From Blumeriella jaapii (lineage: Eukaryota > Ascomycota > Leotiomycetes > Helotiales > Drepanopezizaceae): DNA of 64,000 bases. Numbering within the stretch: the first letter of the stretch is position 1; each line of letters begins with the position of its first letter. The translations under genes were made by a program, and so were the position numbers. The DNA lies in the NCBI GenBank assembly GCA_009599575.1, contig VWND01000035.1, positions 141,509 to 205,508 on the forward strand, in the 5' to 3' direction. The notes under the pieces are model-generated. The model ran no database searches. It saw only the letters and a program-made list of their open reading frames with translations, and was not told the DNA's origin. This document shows, one piece after another, positions 1 through 13,300 of the stretch.

Positions 1-479
1 TTGAAAAATCTTTTATATAATATTATTCGCAGCTGCATTATATAAAAGACTTTTAATAGCTTTTTTTATTTTGCGCATAGTTATTAAATTACAAAAGTAT
101 AATATATTTTAGAAACGTTTGAAATTACGGTCAGGCAATTCTGAACCGTGCGAAATTTAAAATTCGAAAATCGCTTTTTTATTTAAAAATAACAAATCGA
201 ATATTAATTTATACGCTTCGACCGCTGCGCTCGGCCTTTTTGAATTAGATTTTTTTTGGTCAAACGCCTGGCGAAAACTCAACCTTCTGATTTTACGTTT
301 TATAATTATAGCAATTATAATTTGCGGCTTTTTATTAAAAGTAGTAAGAAAATAGCTGTACGTGCATTAGCCTGAGCCACGGAATATCGAAACCGTGAAT
401 TATATAACAATATTATATTAATTCAGTTAATTTACTAAAAAATAAGTTTTTTAATACGCTATTCAAATGTCTAAACGCA

Positions 480-2390
480 ATTTTATTTTATTTAATTCCT
501 TCAGAAAACACAAAGACTTTTTTAATAGCTCTTTTATTAAAAACGACTTTTTATATTAAAAACCTTTAATCTGCAACTTCAGAAAACATTTATTCGTTTA
601 ATTTAAACCCCACCAACTTTTTCGCTAATATTATAAACAACGACGCTTTTCGTTTTTTTATGCGAAGCCGTATGCCCCTTCTTGGCTCCTTTGGTACATC
701 CTTATTTAATAGCGCGAATATTACCGATTTTATCGAGAAATATAAAAAAACTTGTAAGGATTTCGGAATTTTTAAAACTAAAATATTCGATAAATTTTTT
801 CGCTATTATAACCCAACCATTAAAAATATTATCAAATCGATAAATAAATAAAAGGCTATTAAGGCTCGAAACTGGCGTAAGTTAATTAAAGCTTTAAAAT
901 CGGAATTCCGAAATTATAATCGCTAGCAAATTCGCGATACTATCGCTTTTTTTAAATAATTTATTATAATAACTCGCCAAGCCAAAAAACTCAAAGCCTA
1001 TTATCGTATTTATACGAAGATTTTTAACGTTTTCGTTAATAAAAAAGTCTTAAGCGAAATTAAGCAAAAAAGATTGTTTTTACTTGGCCTTTCAATTAGC
1101 ATTCGCAATAAGATTATTAAGCATTTTAAAATTAATAAACAAAACCTTAAAACCTTCGATTAGTATTTCAAATTTGTGAAATTCGTTTTTAAGCAAAACC
1201 AAAGCGAACGTATTATTAAAACCATAAACCAAAAAAAATCTTTTTCTTCTATTTACAAGAAAAATATAAAAGCTTTAATGCAAAAACATGCCCAGCTATT
1301 AAAAATTACCGAAATCGCTAAAAAACAGCCAGTTATTATACTATTTAATCGTTTTGCAAAATTTACAAGCTTGGAAAAGCTTAATAAGAATATCGAAACT
1401 CTCGTATTAAAATTTACCGATATTAAAATTCAAAAATTTCAAAGCAAAATCGAAGATTTTATGTAATAGCAAAAAAAACTCTTTTACGTTAATTCGGATA
1501 ATAAAAACGATTAAAATAGCTTTTATAACAATTATTTTTTTTAAAATGCGCGAAGCGATTAATTTCGCTAAGCCACCGTAAAAGTAATAGCTGCCTAATA
1601 GCAATTTTCTCGTACTAGCGATCAAAATTAGCGAAATACTAATTATAATAACGATTATTAAAAAAAAAAAAAAAACTAACGCGGAAATTAAAATCGCGGC
1701 TATTAAAATAATAAAAATAATTATTAAAACAGATTTCGTGGCCTTAAGTATAAATTTTATAATAACAAAAAAATTTATTGCGAAAAATTTTATATTCGCT
1801 TTAAATGCAAAGCATTTAATTTTTGTATAAATAATAAAATCTATTATATTAATAAATACGAAGCGATCTGCCTCGGACCGACGAAAGCAGGAATAAGCCT
1901 TTTTAACAAAGCTAAAAACCAGAACTGATTAAATACTATTCGTTTAAAAATAAAAGGTACGGAATAAAACGATTGTTTAAAAAACAGAAAAGATGCAAAA
2001 ACGATTTTTATTAATAAAAAAGAAAATATTCCAAAAAGCGTATTAATTAAAAAAAAAACCTTTATCCTAAGCGTAAATGAAATTCAAATATATAAATAAA
2101 AAACAAATACATATATTACTAATGCAAGTATCGCATTTGCAAATATTATAATTGCATAATCAAGCCAGCGAATTATAAAAAAGCAAAGTGTTTTTGTTTT
2201 ATTCGCTAAACTAATAGGCGTGAAAAAAAACGTTAGAATCGAAAAAAAAAAAGATTTTAAAATTCGAAAAAAAATCGATAAAACTATTAAAAAAACGCCT
2301 ATAATAGAAAAAATTAACGACGATATAAAAAATATCGATACCGATATCCCGGTTTAAATTATTCAGAAAATACCAGCTTTTAAACGCCTA
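480..2390 (+). pseudogene. gag remnant, A-outer
   Basis: The region encodes a broken gag polyprotein. Around 660-850 the reading SANITDFIEKYKKTCKDFGI, followed by a RYY and IKSIN block, resembles the start of the fungal gypsy gag domain, where a 'LF-G-NITDFLE-YE' motif is common. Further gag-like helices lie near 1176-1466. The reading is cut by many TAA and TAG codons in contexts compatible with RIP. The same region recurs at 3480-5370 with a similar but independent set of stops. No zinc knuckle could be recognised. The boundaries are approximate because no start or stop can be trusted. Confidence 0.75.
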
Positions 2391-2639
2391 TTATTAATGC
2401 GAAGCGAAAAATAAATCGACAAATATATCAGTTCCGAAGCCGTCGACGAAGCTATTAAAAAAATTATAAAACAGAAAATTAAATTGAAATTCAGCGATTT
2501 ATTTAATACAAAAAAGAAATTCGACAAAGTTATTAATAAACAAATTTTTATATTAAAAAAAACGAAAAAGTTAAAATTATCCGAAAAGAAAACGATTTTA
2601 AATTGAAAAAAGACCAAAAAGAAATTTATAATACCGTAA

Positions 2640-2906
2640 TATAAAACGGTGATACCTTGTATTAATAGGAGTTGGTAGTTTTAGCTGTGGTCGAGGCATG
2701 GACCCCTCCGAAACCCCCTGCCACTGACTACCTTCAACAGGTATAAAAGCAAAGCATCCCTTTAGATAGTACCATAAGCACGCAGTTCAATTCATACCTT
2801 TATTTATTTTTCTTTTTTTTTTTTTAATCTTTTTTAGGGATTTCTTAAACTATTTTATCCACCGATATATGGCCGTATTAATCTGGTTTTCCTACCTATT
2901 TTTATA
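2640..2906 (+). repeat. 5' LTR of A-inner
   Basis: This LTR is 267 bp and aligns along its whole length with 13665-13930 and 28459-28725. It contains a TATA-like word in the string GGTATAAAAGC near 2740-2750, a plausible core promoter. It is GC-richer than its surroundings and less mutated than the LTR at 13665. Confidence 0.93.
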
Positions 2907-3479
2907 TTTAATAATTTACGCAGGGATTTAAATTTCGGTATTTCGTTTTTATATATTCGCCGATGCATTTTTTAAATTCGCAATCAAAATCGATTTTAAT
3001 ATTTCGCTATTACGGCTTAAAAGACTTTTTATATAATATTATTCGCAACTGCATTATATGAAAAACTTTTAATAGCTTTTTTTATTTTACGTACAGTTAT
3101 TAAACTACAAAAATGCAATATATTTCAGAAACGTCTGAAATTACGGTCAGGCAATTTTGTACCGTGCGAAATTCAAAACTCGAAAATCGCTTTTTTATTT
3201 AAAAATAACAAATCGAATATTGGTTCGTACGCTTCGACCGCTGCGCTCGGCCTTTTTAAATTAAATCTTTTTTGGTTAAACGCTTGGCGAAAACTCAATC
3301 TTTTGATTTTACGTTTTATAATTATAATAATTACAATTTGCGGCTTTTTATTAAAAATAGTAAAAAAATAGCTGTACGTGTATTAGTTTAAGCTACGGAA
3401 TATCGAAACCGTAAATTATATAATAATATTATATTAATTTAATTAATTTATTAAAAAACAAATTTTTTAATACGTTATT

Positions 3480-5370
3480 CAAATATCTGGACGCAATTTT
3501 ATTTTATTTAATTTTTTTCGAAAACACAAAGACTTTTTTAATAGCTCTTTTATTAAAAACGATTTTTTTATATTAAAAACCTTTAATTTGCAATTTCAAA
3601 AAACACTTATTTATTTAATTCAAATTTTATCAACATTTTTATTAATATTATAAACAACGACGCTTTTCGTTTTTTTATACAAAGCCGCATACCCCTTCTT
3701 AGCTCTCCTGGTGCACCTTTATTTAATAGCGCTAATATTACCGATTTCATCGAGAAATATAAAAAAACCTATGAAAATTTCGGAATTTTTGAAACTGAAA
3801 TGTTCGATAAACTTCTTCGCTATTATAACTTAATTATTAAAAATATTATTAAATCGATAAATAAATAAAAAGCTATTAGAGCTCGAAACTGACGTAAGCT
3901 AGTTAAAGCTTTAAAATCGGAATTCCGAAACCACGATCGTTAGCAAATTCGCGATATTATCGCTTTTTTTAAGCAATTTATTATAACAATTCGCTAAGCC
4001 AAAAAACTCAAAGCCTATTATCGTATTTATACGAAAGTTTTTAACGTTTTCGTTAATAAAAAAGTCTTAAACGAAATCGAATAAAAAAAATTGTTTTTAT
4101 TTGGCTTTCCAACCAGTATTCGCAATAAAATTATTAAACATTTTAAAATTAATAAACAAAACCTTGAAACCTTCGATTAATATTCCAAATTTATAAAATT
4201 CGTTTTTAAACAAAACCAAAGCGAACGTACTATCGAAGCTATAAACCAAAAGAAATTTCCTTTTTTTATCTATAAGAAAAACGTAGAAGCTTTAATGCAA
4301 AAACATGCCCAGTTATTAAAAATTACCGAAATCGCTAAAAAACAATTAGTTATTATATTATTCAATCGTTTTGCAAAACTTATAAGCTTGGAAAAGCTTA
4401 ATAAAAATATCGAAACTTTCGTATTAAAATTTACCGATATTAAAATTCAAAAACTTTAAAATAAAATCGAAAAACTTATGCAATAACAAAAAAAACTCTT
4501 TTACGTTAATTCGAATAATAAAAACGATTAAAATAGCTTTTACAATAATTATTCCCTTTAAAATACGCGAAGCGATCAGCTTCGCCAAGCCACCGTAAAA
4601 ATAATAGCTGCCCAATAGCAATTTCTTCGTGCTAACGATTAAAATCAGCGAAATATTAATTATAATAACGATTATCAAAGAAAAAAAGAAAACCAACGCG
4701 GAAATCAAAATCGCGGCTATTAAAATAATAAAAATAATTATTAAAAAAAATTCCGTAGCTTTAAGTATAAATTCTGTAACAATAAAAAAATTCACTGCGA
4801 AAAACCTTATATTCGCTTTAAATGCAAAGCGTTTAATTTTTGTATAAATAATAATATTTGTTATATTAATAAATACGAAGCGATTTGCTTCGGACCGACG
4901 AAAGCAGAAATAAGCTCTTTTAACAAAGCTGAAAATCAGAGCTGATTAAATATTATTCGCTTAAAAGTGAAAAGTACGGAATAAAACGACTGCTTGAAAA
5001 CAAAAAAAATGCAAAAACGATTTTTATTAATAAAAAAAAAAACATTTCAAAAAGCGTACTAATTAAAAAGAAAACCTTTATCCTAAGCGTAAGTAAAGTT
5101 TAAATGTATAAATAAAAAATAAATACATATATTACTAATACAAGTATTACATCTGCAAATATTATAATTGCATAATTAAGCCAGCGAATCACAAAAAAGC
5201 AAAATGTTTCTGTTTTATTCGCCAAACCAACTGGTATAAAAAAAAACGTTAAAATCGAAAAAAAAAAAAATTTTGAAATTCGAAAAAAAACCGAAAAAAC
5301 CATCAGAAAAACGCTTATAATAAAAAAAATTAACGACGATATAAACGATATCGATACCGATATTCCGATT
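3480..5370 (+). pseudogene. gag remnant, A-inner
   Basis: This is the inner-copy equivalent of the gag region at 480-2390 and aligns along its length with mostly transition differences. It holds the same gag-like block near 3700-3870 and the coiled, Lys-rich block near 4200-4480. Two imperfect GCGAAGC/GCTTCGC-type hairpins occur inside it (near 4567 and 4872). It is dead and the boundaries are approximate. Confidence 0.72.
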
Positions 5371-5689
5371 TAAATTATTCAAAAAGTACCAGCTTTTAAA
5401 CGCCTATTATTAATGCGAAGCGAAAAATAAATCGATAAATATATTAGCTTCGAAGCCGTCGACGAAACTATTAAAAAAATTATAAAATAAAAAATTAAAT
5501 TAAAATTCAGCGATTTATTTAATACAAAAAAAAAATTCGACAAAGTTATTAACAAATAAATTCTTGTATTAAAACGAAACGAAAAAATTGAAATTATCCG
5601 AAAAACGATTTTAAATTAGAAAAAAACCAAAAAGAAATTTATAATACCGCAATTAATTTAGCCGATAAAAAAAAATCTTCGGAAAAAGT

Positions 5690-6050
5690 CAGCCTTTTAA
5701 CTTTTGCTATAAAAACCTAAAAATCAAAACGACGAAACTGTTTTTACACGGCTATAAAAGCATCGAAAATAAAAATAATACTTAAAAAAAATACGACCGC
5801 CCTCGCTTTACTCGATAATAAAGCCGAAGTCAATTGCATAAACCAAAAAACAGCCGAAGCTAATAATATCCCGATTATTACCGATAAACGAATAATTTAT
5901 ATTACCGTTAATAAAAATACAATTAAATTTAATAAAATCGTACGAAATATAAAAGTCGACGTTAAAAATATTATTATTTATAAAAACTTTTTAATAATAA
6001 AAAAATGCTTCCATCCTATTATTTTTAAAATGCTTTAGATTCTGGAAAGT
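5690..6050 (+). pseudogene. Retropepsin-like aspartic protease remnant, A-inner
   Basis: The translation holds ALLDNKAEVNCINQKTAE around 5808-5861. This fits the retropepsin active-site pattern D-(S/T)-G-A followed by a hydrophobic strand. The S-G of the motif is replaced by N-K, which G-to-A changes can explain. The matching region of the outer copy at 13979-14320 is still open for 113 codons and reads ALFDNKAKVNYIN. The place ahead of RT fits Ty3/gypsy pol order. The protease would have cut the Gag-Pol polyprotein. Confidence 0.75.
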
Positions 6051-6229
6051 CTCGTCAATTTTAAATATATCGAAAACGGCCAAATAAAAACATTTTTTTA
6101 AAACTGGAACCGATTTTTTTAAAATCAAATCACCGTCGCCGGCGACAAAATCTTTTTAATCGACGTTTTATCGGAAAACAAATAACCGGCTCTGGTTTTA
6201 AAACAGACGCTAAATTATAATAAAACCTG

Positions 6230-7400
6230 GAAAATATTTAGCTAAAAATACTCGCGTTATTAATCGAAATAGCACCGCGAATAAAATTAGCTAATATTAA
6301 CATTTTCGGCTATTAATTCGGAAATAAAAGTTCCGAAGATTTCGTTTTCGTATTAAACAAACCCGACCCATACATCCTATTTTTTTATATTAATATTAAC
6401 ATTTTTTACAAGCGCAAAGCTGATAAAATACGATTCGTAAATTTTAGCAAATCCGATAGAAATATTCTCGGAAAAATAAACGATTAATTTAAAAAAAATA
6501 AAGTAACAAAACCATTTCAACCAATTATTAGCGAACTCGAAAGATTTATCACCGGCCGATTTTCCAATTTATTATTTAGCAGCCGATTTACGAAAAAACG
6601 TTTTAATAACCTAGCTATCGGAACCTAATTTTTGTTAAAAAAGAAAAAAATCTTGTACGAAATCCTACGCAACCGAAAAAAAGTTATAGCTTTCGATTTT
6701 ACCGAAATAAGCCAATTTAATTTTAACGTTACGTTCTATATCGATATTAAAATTATATCGTACGAAGCTTGGCAAAAAAAAACCTTTTCAATTCCTAAAG
6801 CCTTCCAAAATAAAATAGTCGAAATGTTAAAAAAACGAATTAAACAAAAAATCTTCGAATTCTGCTACGGCCTATACAAAAACAAATAGTTTATCGTTGC
6901 GAAAAAAAAAAAAAACATTTACAAATTTATTACCGCAATCGTCGAAATAAACAAAATAACGATACGAAACGCTAACGTGCCATTTAACGTCGATCAATTT
7001 TCAAACGAATTCGCAAAATTAACGATCGCTTTCCTTTTCGACCTGTTTTCCGGCTACGACCATTTAATATTTAATTTACGATTTCGAAATATAACGGCAA
7101 TTCAAACTCCGATCGGTTTATTACGTATAACGAAAATACTTATAAAAATTATTAATTTAATCGCTTAATTCGTGAAAATCGTATACAAAATCTTTATAAT
7201 TTGCATTTTTAATATTGCTTTTTTTTACGTTAACGACGTTAAAATAAAAAGCTCCAGATTATATTATAATAATAAAAAAATCCTTTTTAAAATTCGACGT
7301 TATATAATAAAACATATTTAAAACATCGACAAAATTATAATTTGTTTCGAAAAAGCTAAAACTATTATTAGCCTTCGATTAAAATTCTGTATGCCCGAAA
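6230..7400 (+). pseudogene. Ty3/gypsy reverse transcriptase remnant, A-inner
   Basis: The reading through 6632-6886 resembles the gypsy RT entry block, with FYGLYKNK-like residues just before the palm. The stretch 6977-7168 contains FDLFSGYDHL and TPIGLLRI, which match the conserved 'DFFSGYDQ' and 'TPIGLL' blocks of fungal gypsy RT. The catalytic box is read at 7226-7237 as YVND in place of the usual (Y/F)-x-DD, so one catalytic aspartate is changed, consistent with G-to-A RIP. Stops are scattered throughout. One 33-bp hairpin lies in the linker upstream (6250-6282). Confidence 0.85.
6250..6282 (+). repeat. 33-bp hairpin mini-repeat, copy 1 (A-inner, PR-RT linker)
   Basis: This copy shares the outer arm CGCG...CGCGAAT and the right half GCACCGCGAATAAA with the other copies. 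It is read in the pol frame as LALLIEIAPRI. The outer-copy equivalent is at 14528-14560, with the left arm damaged by RIP. Confidence 0.75.
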
Positions 7401-7639
7401 TAAATATCGTCGGTTATATAACTAATAGCGCTGGCCGCCATTTTTAACGAAAAAAAATTAAAAAAATCTGCGAATAAAAAAAATATAAAAATATTACCAA
7501 AGCCAAAGCCTTTATTAACGTTATGATTTATTATCGCAATTAAATCAAAAACTTTTTTTAAAAAGCTGCATTTATTTACGCTACGATAAAAAAAAAAATC
7601 GATTTCGTTTAGAAAAAAAAACAAAACAAAGCTATAAAT

Positions 7640-8140
7640 TCTTAAAAACGACTTTTTATCGGTCCTATCGCTTATACGAATCGATTACAATCCTAACGTA
7701 AAAAAAATCATTTTAATTATCGACGCCAATATTTTCGGTTAAAAAACAATATTGTAACAAATCGATAAAAACAAAAAACGGCATTTTTCACGATTCGAAA
7801 GCGGCCTATAATCCTCCGCGAAAATACGCTACGATGCTACTAAACGAAAATATCGAAGCGCTTTTAAAACAATAAAAAAAATAAAAAACGAATTATACGG
7901 CGTATATTTTATTTTAAAAACAAACGCAAAAATCCTTATCGACCAATTAAATAAAAAAGCTAATAATTTGCTAAAAGCATTCGTTATTAATTAAATAGCT
8001 TAAATGCGACTTATAAACTTCGAAATTAAACATATTAAAAAAACAATTAATATAATAGCAAACGGCTTTTTCAAACGAAAACGCTTTTATCCGTTTGACT
8101 TCGCTAAACAAAACGAACAAAATATTAACAAATAAATTAC
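7640..8140 (+). pseudogene. RNase H remnant, A-inner
   Basis: Near 7700-7960 the broken reading gives IILIIDANIFG, then RFESGL, YDATKRKYRSAF and a block around FILKTNAKILIDQL. This fits the RNase H domain fused to gypsy RT: the DAS-x-x-G start, the ES-L-s-AE-RY block and the T-D-ak-L-v block. The residues are too damaged for activity. It directly follows RT and precedes integrase. Confidence 0.8.
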
Positions 8141-8194
8141 TAACGAAATCGGCTGCTTCGCTATTTGCGCTTTGAGTTTTATAAAGCCAAAACC

Positions 8195-8227
8195 ATTCGC
8201 GTTGCTATTTCGGCTGGCACCGCGAAT
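8195..8227 (+). repeat. 33-bp hairpin mini-repeat, copy 2 (A-inner)
   Basis: This is the best-preserved copy. Left arm ATTCGCGTTGCTA, loop TTTCGGC, right arm TGGCACCGCGAAT: 13 pairs with one mismatch and one G-T wobble. It is read in frame as FALLFRLAPRI. Confidence 0.85.
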
Positions 8228-8257
8228 AAAAAACATTAATTTTCGAGCCGAAAAAGC

Positions 8258-8290
8258 ATTCGCGTCATTATTTCGGCTGGCACCGCGAAT
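8258..8290 (+). repeat. 33-bp hairpin mini-repeat, copy 3 (A-inner)
   Basis: This copy starts 63 bp after the start of copy 2, which keeps it in the same frame (30 bp between the two units). It is read as FASLFRLAPRI. Both copies recur in the outer element at 22957-22989 and 23020-23052. Confidence 0.85.
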
Positions 8291-8499
8291 AAATTTAACC
8301 GAAAACGATCGGAATAAGCCGATTAACGGCGAAAATAAATTTTTAATCGATAATTACGAAACGGAAAACTTTTATTCAATCGTATATTATTTAATCATTT
8401 TATTTAAACTATTTAACGTATTAAATTATTAATTTAAATTATTCAAAAACCAAGCTTTCGATTATATTTTAGCCGATAAAAAGCTATACAAAATAAAAT

Positions 8500-9640
8500 A
8501 ATATATATTAAAAACGATTAATAATAAATAATAAAACCGATAAGTTTCAAATCATAAAAAAAACTTACGAAAAAATGTTTTATAAAAAAGTTAAAGCCAT
8601 TTATTACCGAATCAAAAACGATTTTTAATAAAAAAATTGCTTCGAAAACTGCAAAGCCTTCGTTAAAAGCTGCATTTTTTATCAAAAACGAAAGCCTGGC
8701 CGAAAAAAAAACCTATTATATCCGACGTAATCTTTTGAAATTTAAAAAAAAATCAATCTCGACGTTATACGCGTACCGACTACCGACCGCGGGCATACGT
8801 GCTTCGTATTCGTTATTAACGACCTGTTTAAATAGCCTAAAAAAAAACTTTTTCGAAACGCTATTTCCGAAGCTATAGCGACTTTTTTTTGAAAAAACGT
8901 TATATATCGATACGATTTGTTTAGCAAATTAAACGTCGATAATAAACCCGAAAACAAAAGCGTTATTAAAACCTTTACAAAAAAATACAATATCCAACGC
9001 ATTCAAATTTTAGCTTACAATTCGAAAAGCAACGGATCCGTTAAACGAAATCATAAAAATATCTTCGACGGCCTTTTAAAAGCTATTCGAAAAAGCTATA
9101 AGCGTTGGTCGCGAAAATTCTCGGAAATGCTTTTTGCTATACGCATATGCATATACGCTTTTATTAAAATAATCCCATTTTTTATTTAATACGGCAGAAA
9201 CGCTCGACTGCTTCTGAAAACAAAATAGCTTATATAAAAGTTTTATAACGTAATTAAAATAAAAACGAAAGCAAACCTATTAATAATAAAATCTAAATAA
9301 CTAAATTACCGCGATATAAATATAAAAAAAATAATTTTAAAAAAAAAAAAATATAAAAAAACAGCTAAAAAAGTCTGAAATAAAACTAAAGTTTTAAAAA
9401 AAACGCTAATTAAAAAAAAAAATCTGATTTTAATTTACGACGTCCAACGCGCTATCGACAAATCGGCCGATATTAAACTTAATTATAAATGGCTCGGACC
9501 TTACGAAGTATACGAAGCCGAATTAAATAAAAGCTATTATAAGCTCACGGAATTCGATAAAACAAAACTGAAAAAAACGTTCGCCGCCAACCGATTAAAA
9601 CGATTTTATAAAAAAAACCAGCAAATTTATCCTTTGAACT
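8500..9640 (+). pseudogene. Integrase remnant, A-inner
   Basis: At 8917-9189 the reading IQILAYNSKSNGSVKRNHKN followed by YKRWSRKFSEMLFAIRI matches the end of the integrase catalytic core, where the conserved 'NG-vER-HK' glutamate is read here as K. The later block near 9430-9600 (YDVQRAIDKSADIKLNYKW, then GPYEVYEAE and TFAANRLKRFY) is the C-terminal domain typical of this fungal gypsy group. An acidic Ser/Asp-rich tail follows at 9640-9720. Many frames are broken. Confidence 0.85.
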
Positions 9641-9829
9641 CTGAATCAGAAAGCGACTTCGACTTCAGCGATTCCGACGACGATTCCGACCAAAACGATT
9701 ATACTTCTGAAAAAAAAAAACCTTTTGAAAAGATCTGAAAACAGCCGAACGACGATCCCGCTGCTAAAAGCATAATTCAAATCGTAATTCCATTTATAAC
9801 CGAAAAAAAAAAAAAATGCTTACAAAATT

Positions 9830-10330
9830 GTTTACTAACTGTTTTACTATTTTTATTATCCATTATTTTCTTTTTTATTATATACTGTTTTACTGTTTTT
9901 GTTTTGCTTAATTGTATACAATCTAATTATTTTGTTTTATATATATTATTTATTTTTAAAATCTTTTTTTATATTATTTAGAATATTTATTATATTTTTT
10001 TTTGTTTAACTATATTTTTGTTTATCAAAACAAAAGCTTTGTATATATTTAAGCCGCATATTTAATACATTTATATTATTCGCACATTTTACGAAAGCTA
10101 TTTTTTATATATTTTATTATTTGCTATTTTTTGTATTATTCACTTTTTTCGTTATTTTAAACGGATGCCTACCTAAATAATTATATTTTATTAAAAAAAC
10201 AATATGCGAATTCCCGTAACTTTTAAATACAAATACTTTACAATCTCCGTACTTTTTTCTAACTATTTTTTAATAAACATAATATATCTTTTTAATTAAC
10301 AAACTTATCGATATTATATCGTCCTTTAAG
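9830..10330. other. T-rich noncoding spacer inside family A
   Basis: This spacer lies between the end of pol and the extra coding region. It is rich in runs such as CTGTTTTACTGTTTTTG and has no domain-like reading in any frame. The same spacer occurs at 24560-25130 in the outer copy. It may hold the promoter or splice signals of the downstream reading frame, but no site can be named. Confidence 0.6.
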
Positions 10331-10339
10331 CAAAGCGTT

Positions 10340-13300
10340 GCTAAATCTAGCAAATTTATTTTTAATTTACTTTAAAACGAAACTATTATACGCAATTTTT
10401 CCGAATTTAAACAAGCATATAATACCGCTATTCCAGATTAATAAGCAGCTTTCGTAAAAATATTTATAAAACAATTCGATATAATAACTGAAAACGTTAA
10501 CGAATTTCTATTCGATTACGAAAGCTTCGTTAAAACTAAATTCGTTCGCAAAAACCTTAATTACGATAAATTCTTGTTAAATTACGACAACGTTTCAAAA
10601 GCTTTCGCCGAAGCAAAAAAAGTTCGAAATAACAAAAAGAAAATAACAAACCGAATATTGCGCTTTTTGCTAAATTAACAAAAAAAAAATATTTAAAAAT
10701 ACGTTTTTAGCAAAATCACCGGTATTATTTTATTTCGGCATTTCGCCCGCCTTTTCGAAATTATTACTTTTACGAAAAAAAAAATCTGGGTACTAAACGC
10801 TTATATTCTTAAAACGCAAGCCCTAAAAGCTAATAACCCAAAAGCCCGTAGGTTCACAAGCTTTTTTACAGCTGTTTGCAAACTGATCGACGACGCTATG
10901 CAATCGCTAAAAAAAGTTTTAATCGGTTGCGAAATCCCAAATTTAATCTTTTTTCAAAGCAAAAAACTAAACGTCGCTAAATACGGCATTTTTATACCGA
11001 AAAAAAAAAACGACGCCATTCCGATATTTCAAACTTACGACGACGAAAAAAACGAAAAAGCTAATATTATCTTCGTTTAATTCGAAAAAACATACGCGGT
11101 AATAATTAATACTTTTAAAACAGCTAAAACAATTTAACGATTTCTATTTTTAATTATCGAAAACGAATCCGAAAACGAAATTAAAAATATAACAGCAAAC
11201 AACCGCTTATTCGAATACAAAAAACTTATTATACTTATAAAAACGATTCCGGAAAAAATAAAAACAAAAAACGTGAAAAAGCGCGCCGATATTTCCGAAA
11301 CCTTTTTTATTCGAAAAAAAAAACTATTCGCGTCGCCAGCAAAAAAAGCACCGCGAATAAAAACAGCCGGAAATCAACGCCGAATTATAAACTTTAAGTT
11401 AATTAATAAAAAACGCGACGATTTTACAAAATCAAACTTAAAAAACCTTAGTATCCCGAAAAAAAAAAATCCAAACGATTTTGAATTTGATTTTTCAAAA
11501 CTAAATATATAAATATTAAAAACGCCTGCTGCGTTTAAAAACGTCGAACCGCTAATATTTCAAATTTTAATAAAAGCATTTAAAATCTCGATTATTACGC
11601 GATTCGACCGAAAAAATCTAAAAAAAAATATCGAAATTATCGCGGAAAAAATTATACAAAAAGCATAAAATTAAATTATTTTGCTTAAAACTTTCGCTTT
11701 CGACGACGAAATAATCCAGAAATTTTATTTCGACACTTTTATACAAAAACTAAATAAACCCGTCAGCTTTTTTCTTTTTGCTTCGAACGAAAACTAAACT
11801 AAACTTTTTTCGAAAAACTGCAAATATAATACGTTAAAGCAAATAAAAAAGACTTTTGAAAACGATAACCCGTTTTTATTCGAGCTTTTTTTCGCTGAAA
11901 AACTCCGATTTTTTAATTTCGTTTTTACGAATAACGTCAACGCTAAAAAAAACGGCAAATTTTGCTATTTTCATATACGCTATTACGCGGCGTATTACGA
12001 TTTAATTATAAAAGAAATTAACGTTATCGGCTTCGCTAATCGATTCGCTGCTATTAGAAATTCGGATTACGACGTATTCGAAATTAATTTTAATAATCAA
12101 TTTATATTTCGACGAAAAACTGCGAAAATTATTTAAGCGCGTGCGAAAGCTTATTTGGGCTACGCAAATTTCAAAGCAAACCCTAAAGCATTCAGCGCGA
12201 TTATAAAACTCGATTAAAACGTAAAAAAGTAAAAACAACGAGTATTCTTAAAAGCCGACTTTTTTAGCTTTTCGACCGAAAATATATTTTAAAATTTATT
12301 TAAATTAAATTGCGAATTCGTTAATTACGTAAGGTTTTACAACGGAAAAAACAAGCCACTGCTGTATTTTATAAAAAAAAAAATAGCTATATATAAGCAT
12401 TATTTCCGACTGGTTAAAACCTAAAAAACGCTTACAGCTTTTTTCGCTAATATGTTTTACAATTTTATTTAACAAGCTTTTAAAATACACCCCGGCTTTT
12501 ACTTCGCTGTTTTAATTATTCGAAACCCCGAAAACTGCCGCCTCGTAGCTTATTCTGACGTTCCGATCGCTTAGGTCTCGCTGGCCCCGATCGTATTATA
12601 ATCACAAAATTCGATATCGCCGATTTTTAAAAAAAAAAAAAAATCGAAAATCCTACCGACGCTATTTTCGATTACTACGTTCTGCTTGCATTCGCATACA
12701 ACTCGAAAATAATCGAAATTTATTTGCAATTACACTACGACGCTAAGCTAATTAAAACCATTTAAAAAAGCCCAGCCTTTTCGTATTTCAACGCGTTTAA
12801 AACAATGGCCTCGGCTATTTTATCGGACTACGAAACCGAAAACTACGAAATAAAAAATAAAATAACTTTTATTAGCTTTTCGATTAAATAAAAAATTTTC
12901 GTCAGATTTAAAACCTAAAAAACCGATAGCGCAATACTAGTTTATTCGAATAATTATACGGCGCAAAAATACAAAAACTATTTCGAAAACGACAATCCGA
13001 TAAACAATTTAATATTGTTTGTATTACGGCGAAAGCAATTACAATACTTTCGGTAATCTCGATTGCAAACGATTATTTCCGAACTATTTCGTAAAATAGT
13101 TTTTTTTACAAACCTCGAAGCTTTTTTAAAAGTATTCGTCGGTAAACAATCGTAATCCGACCTATTAATTTTGCGCGAAGCAAAAGCGTTAATCGGTTTT
13201 AATTACGACGAACTGATCGATTACTTCTACGATTTTAATACAAAATTTTTCATCGCCTTTTGCAAAGCGTAAAACCACGTTTAAAAGCTAAAATCTATTA

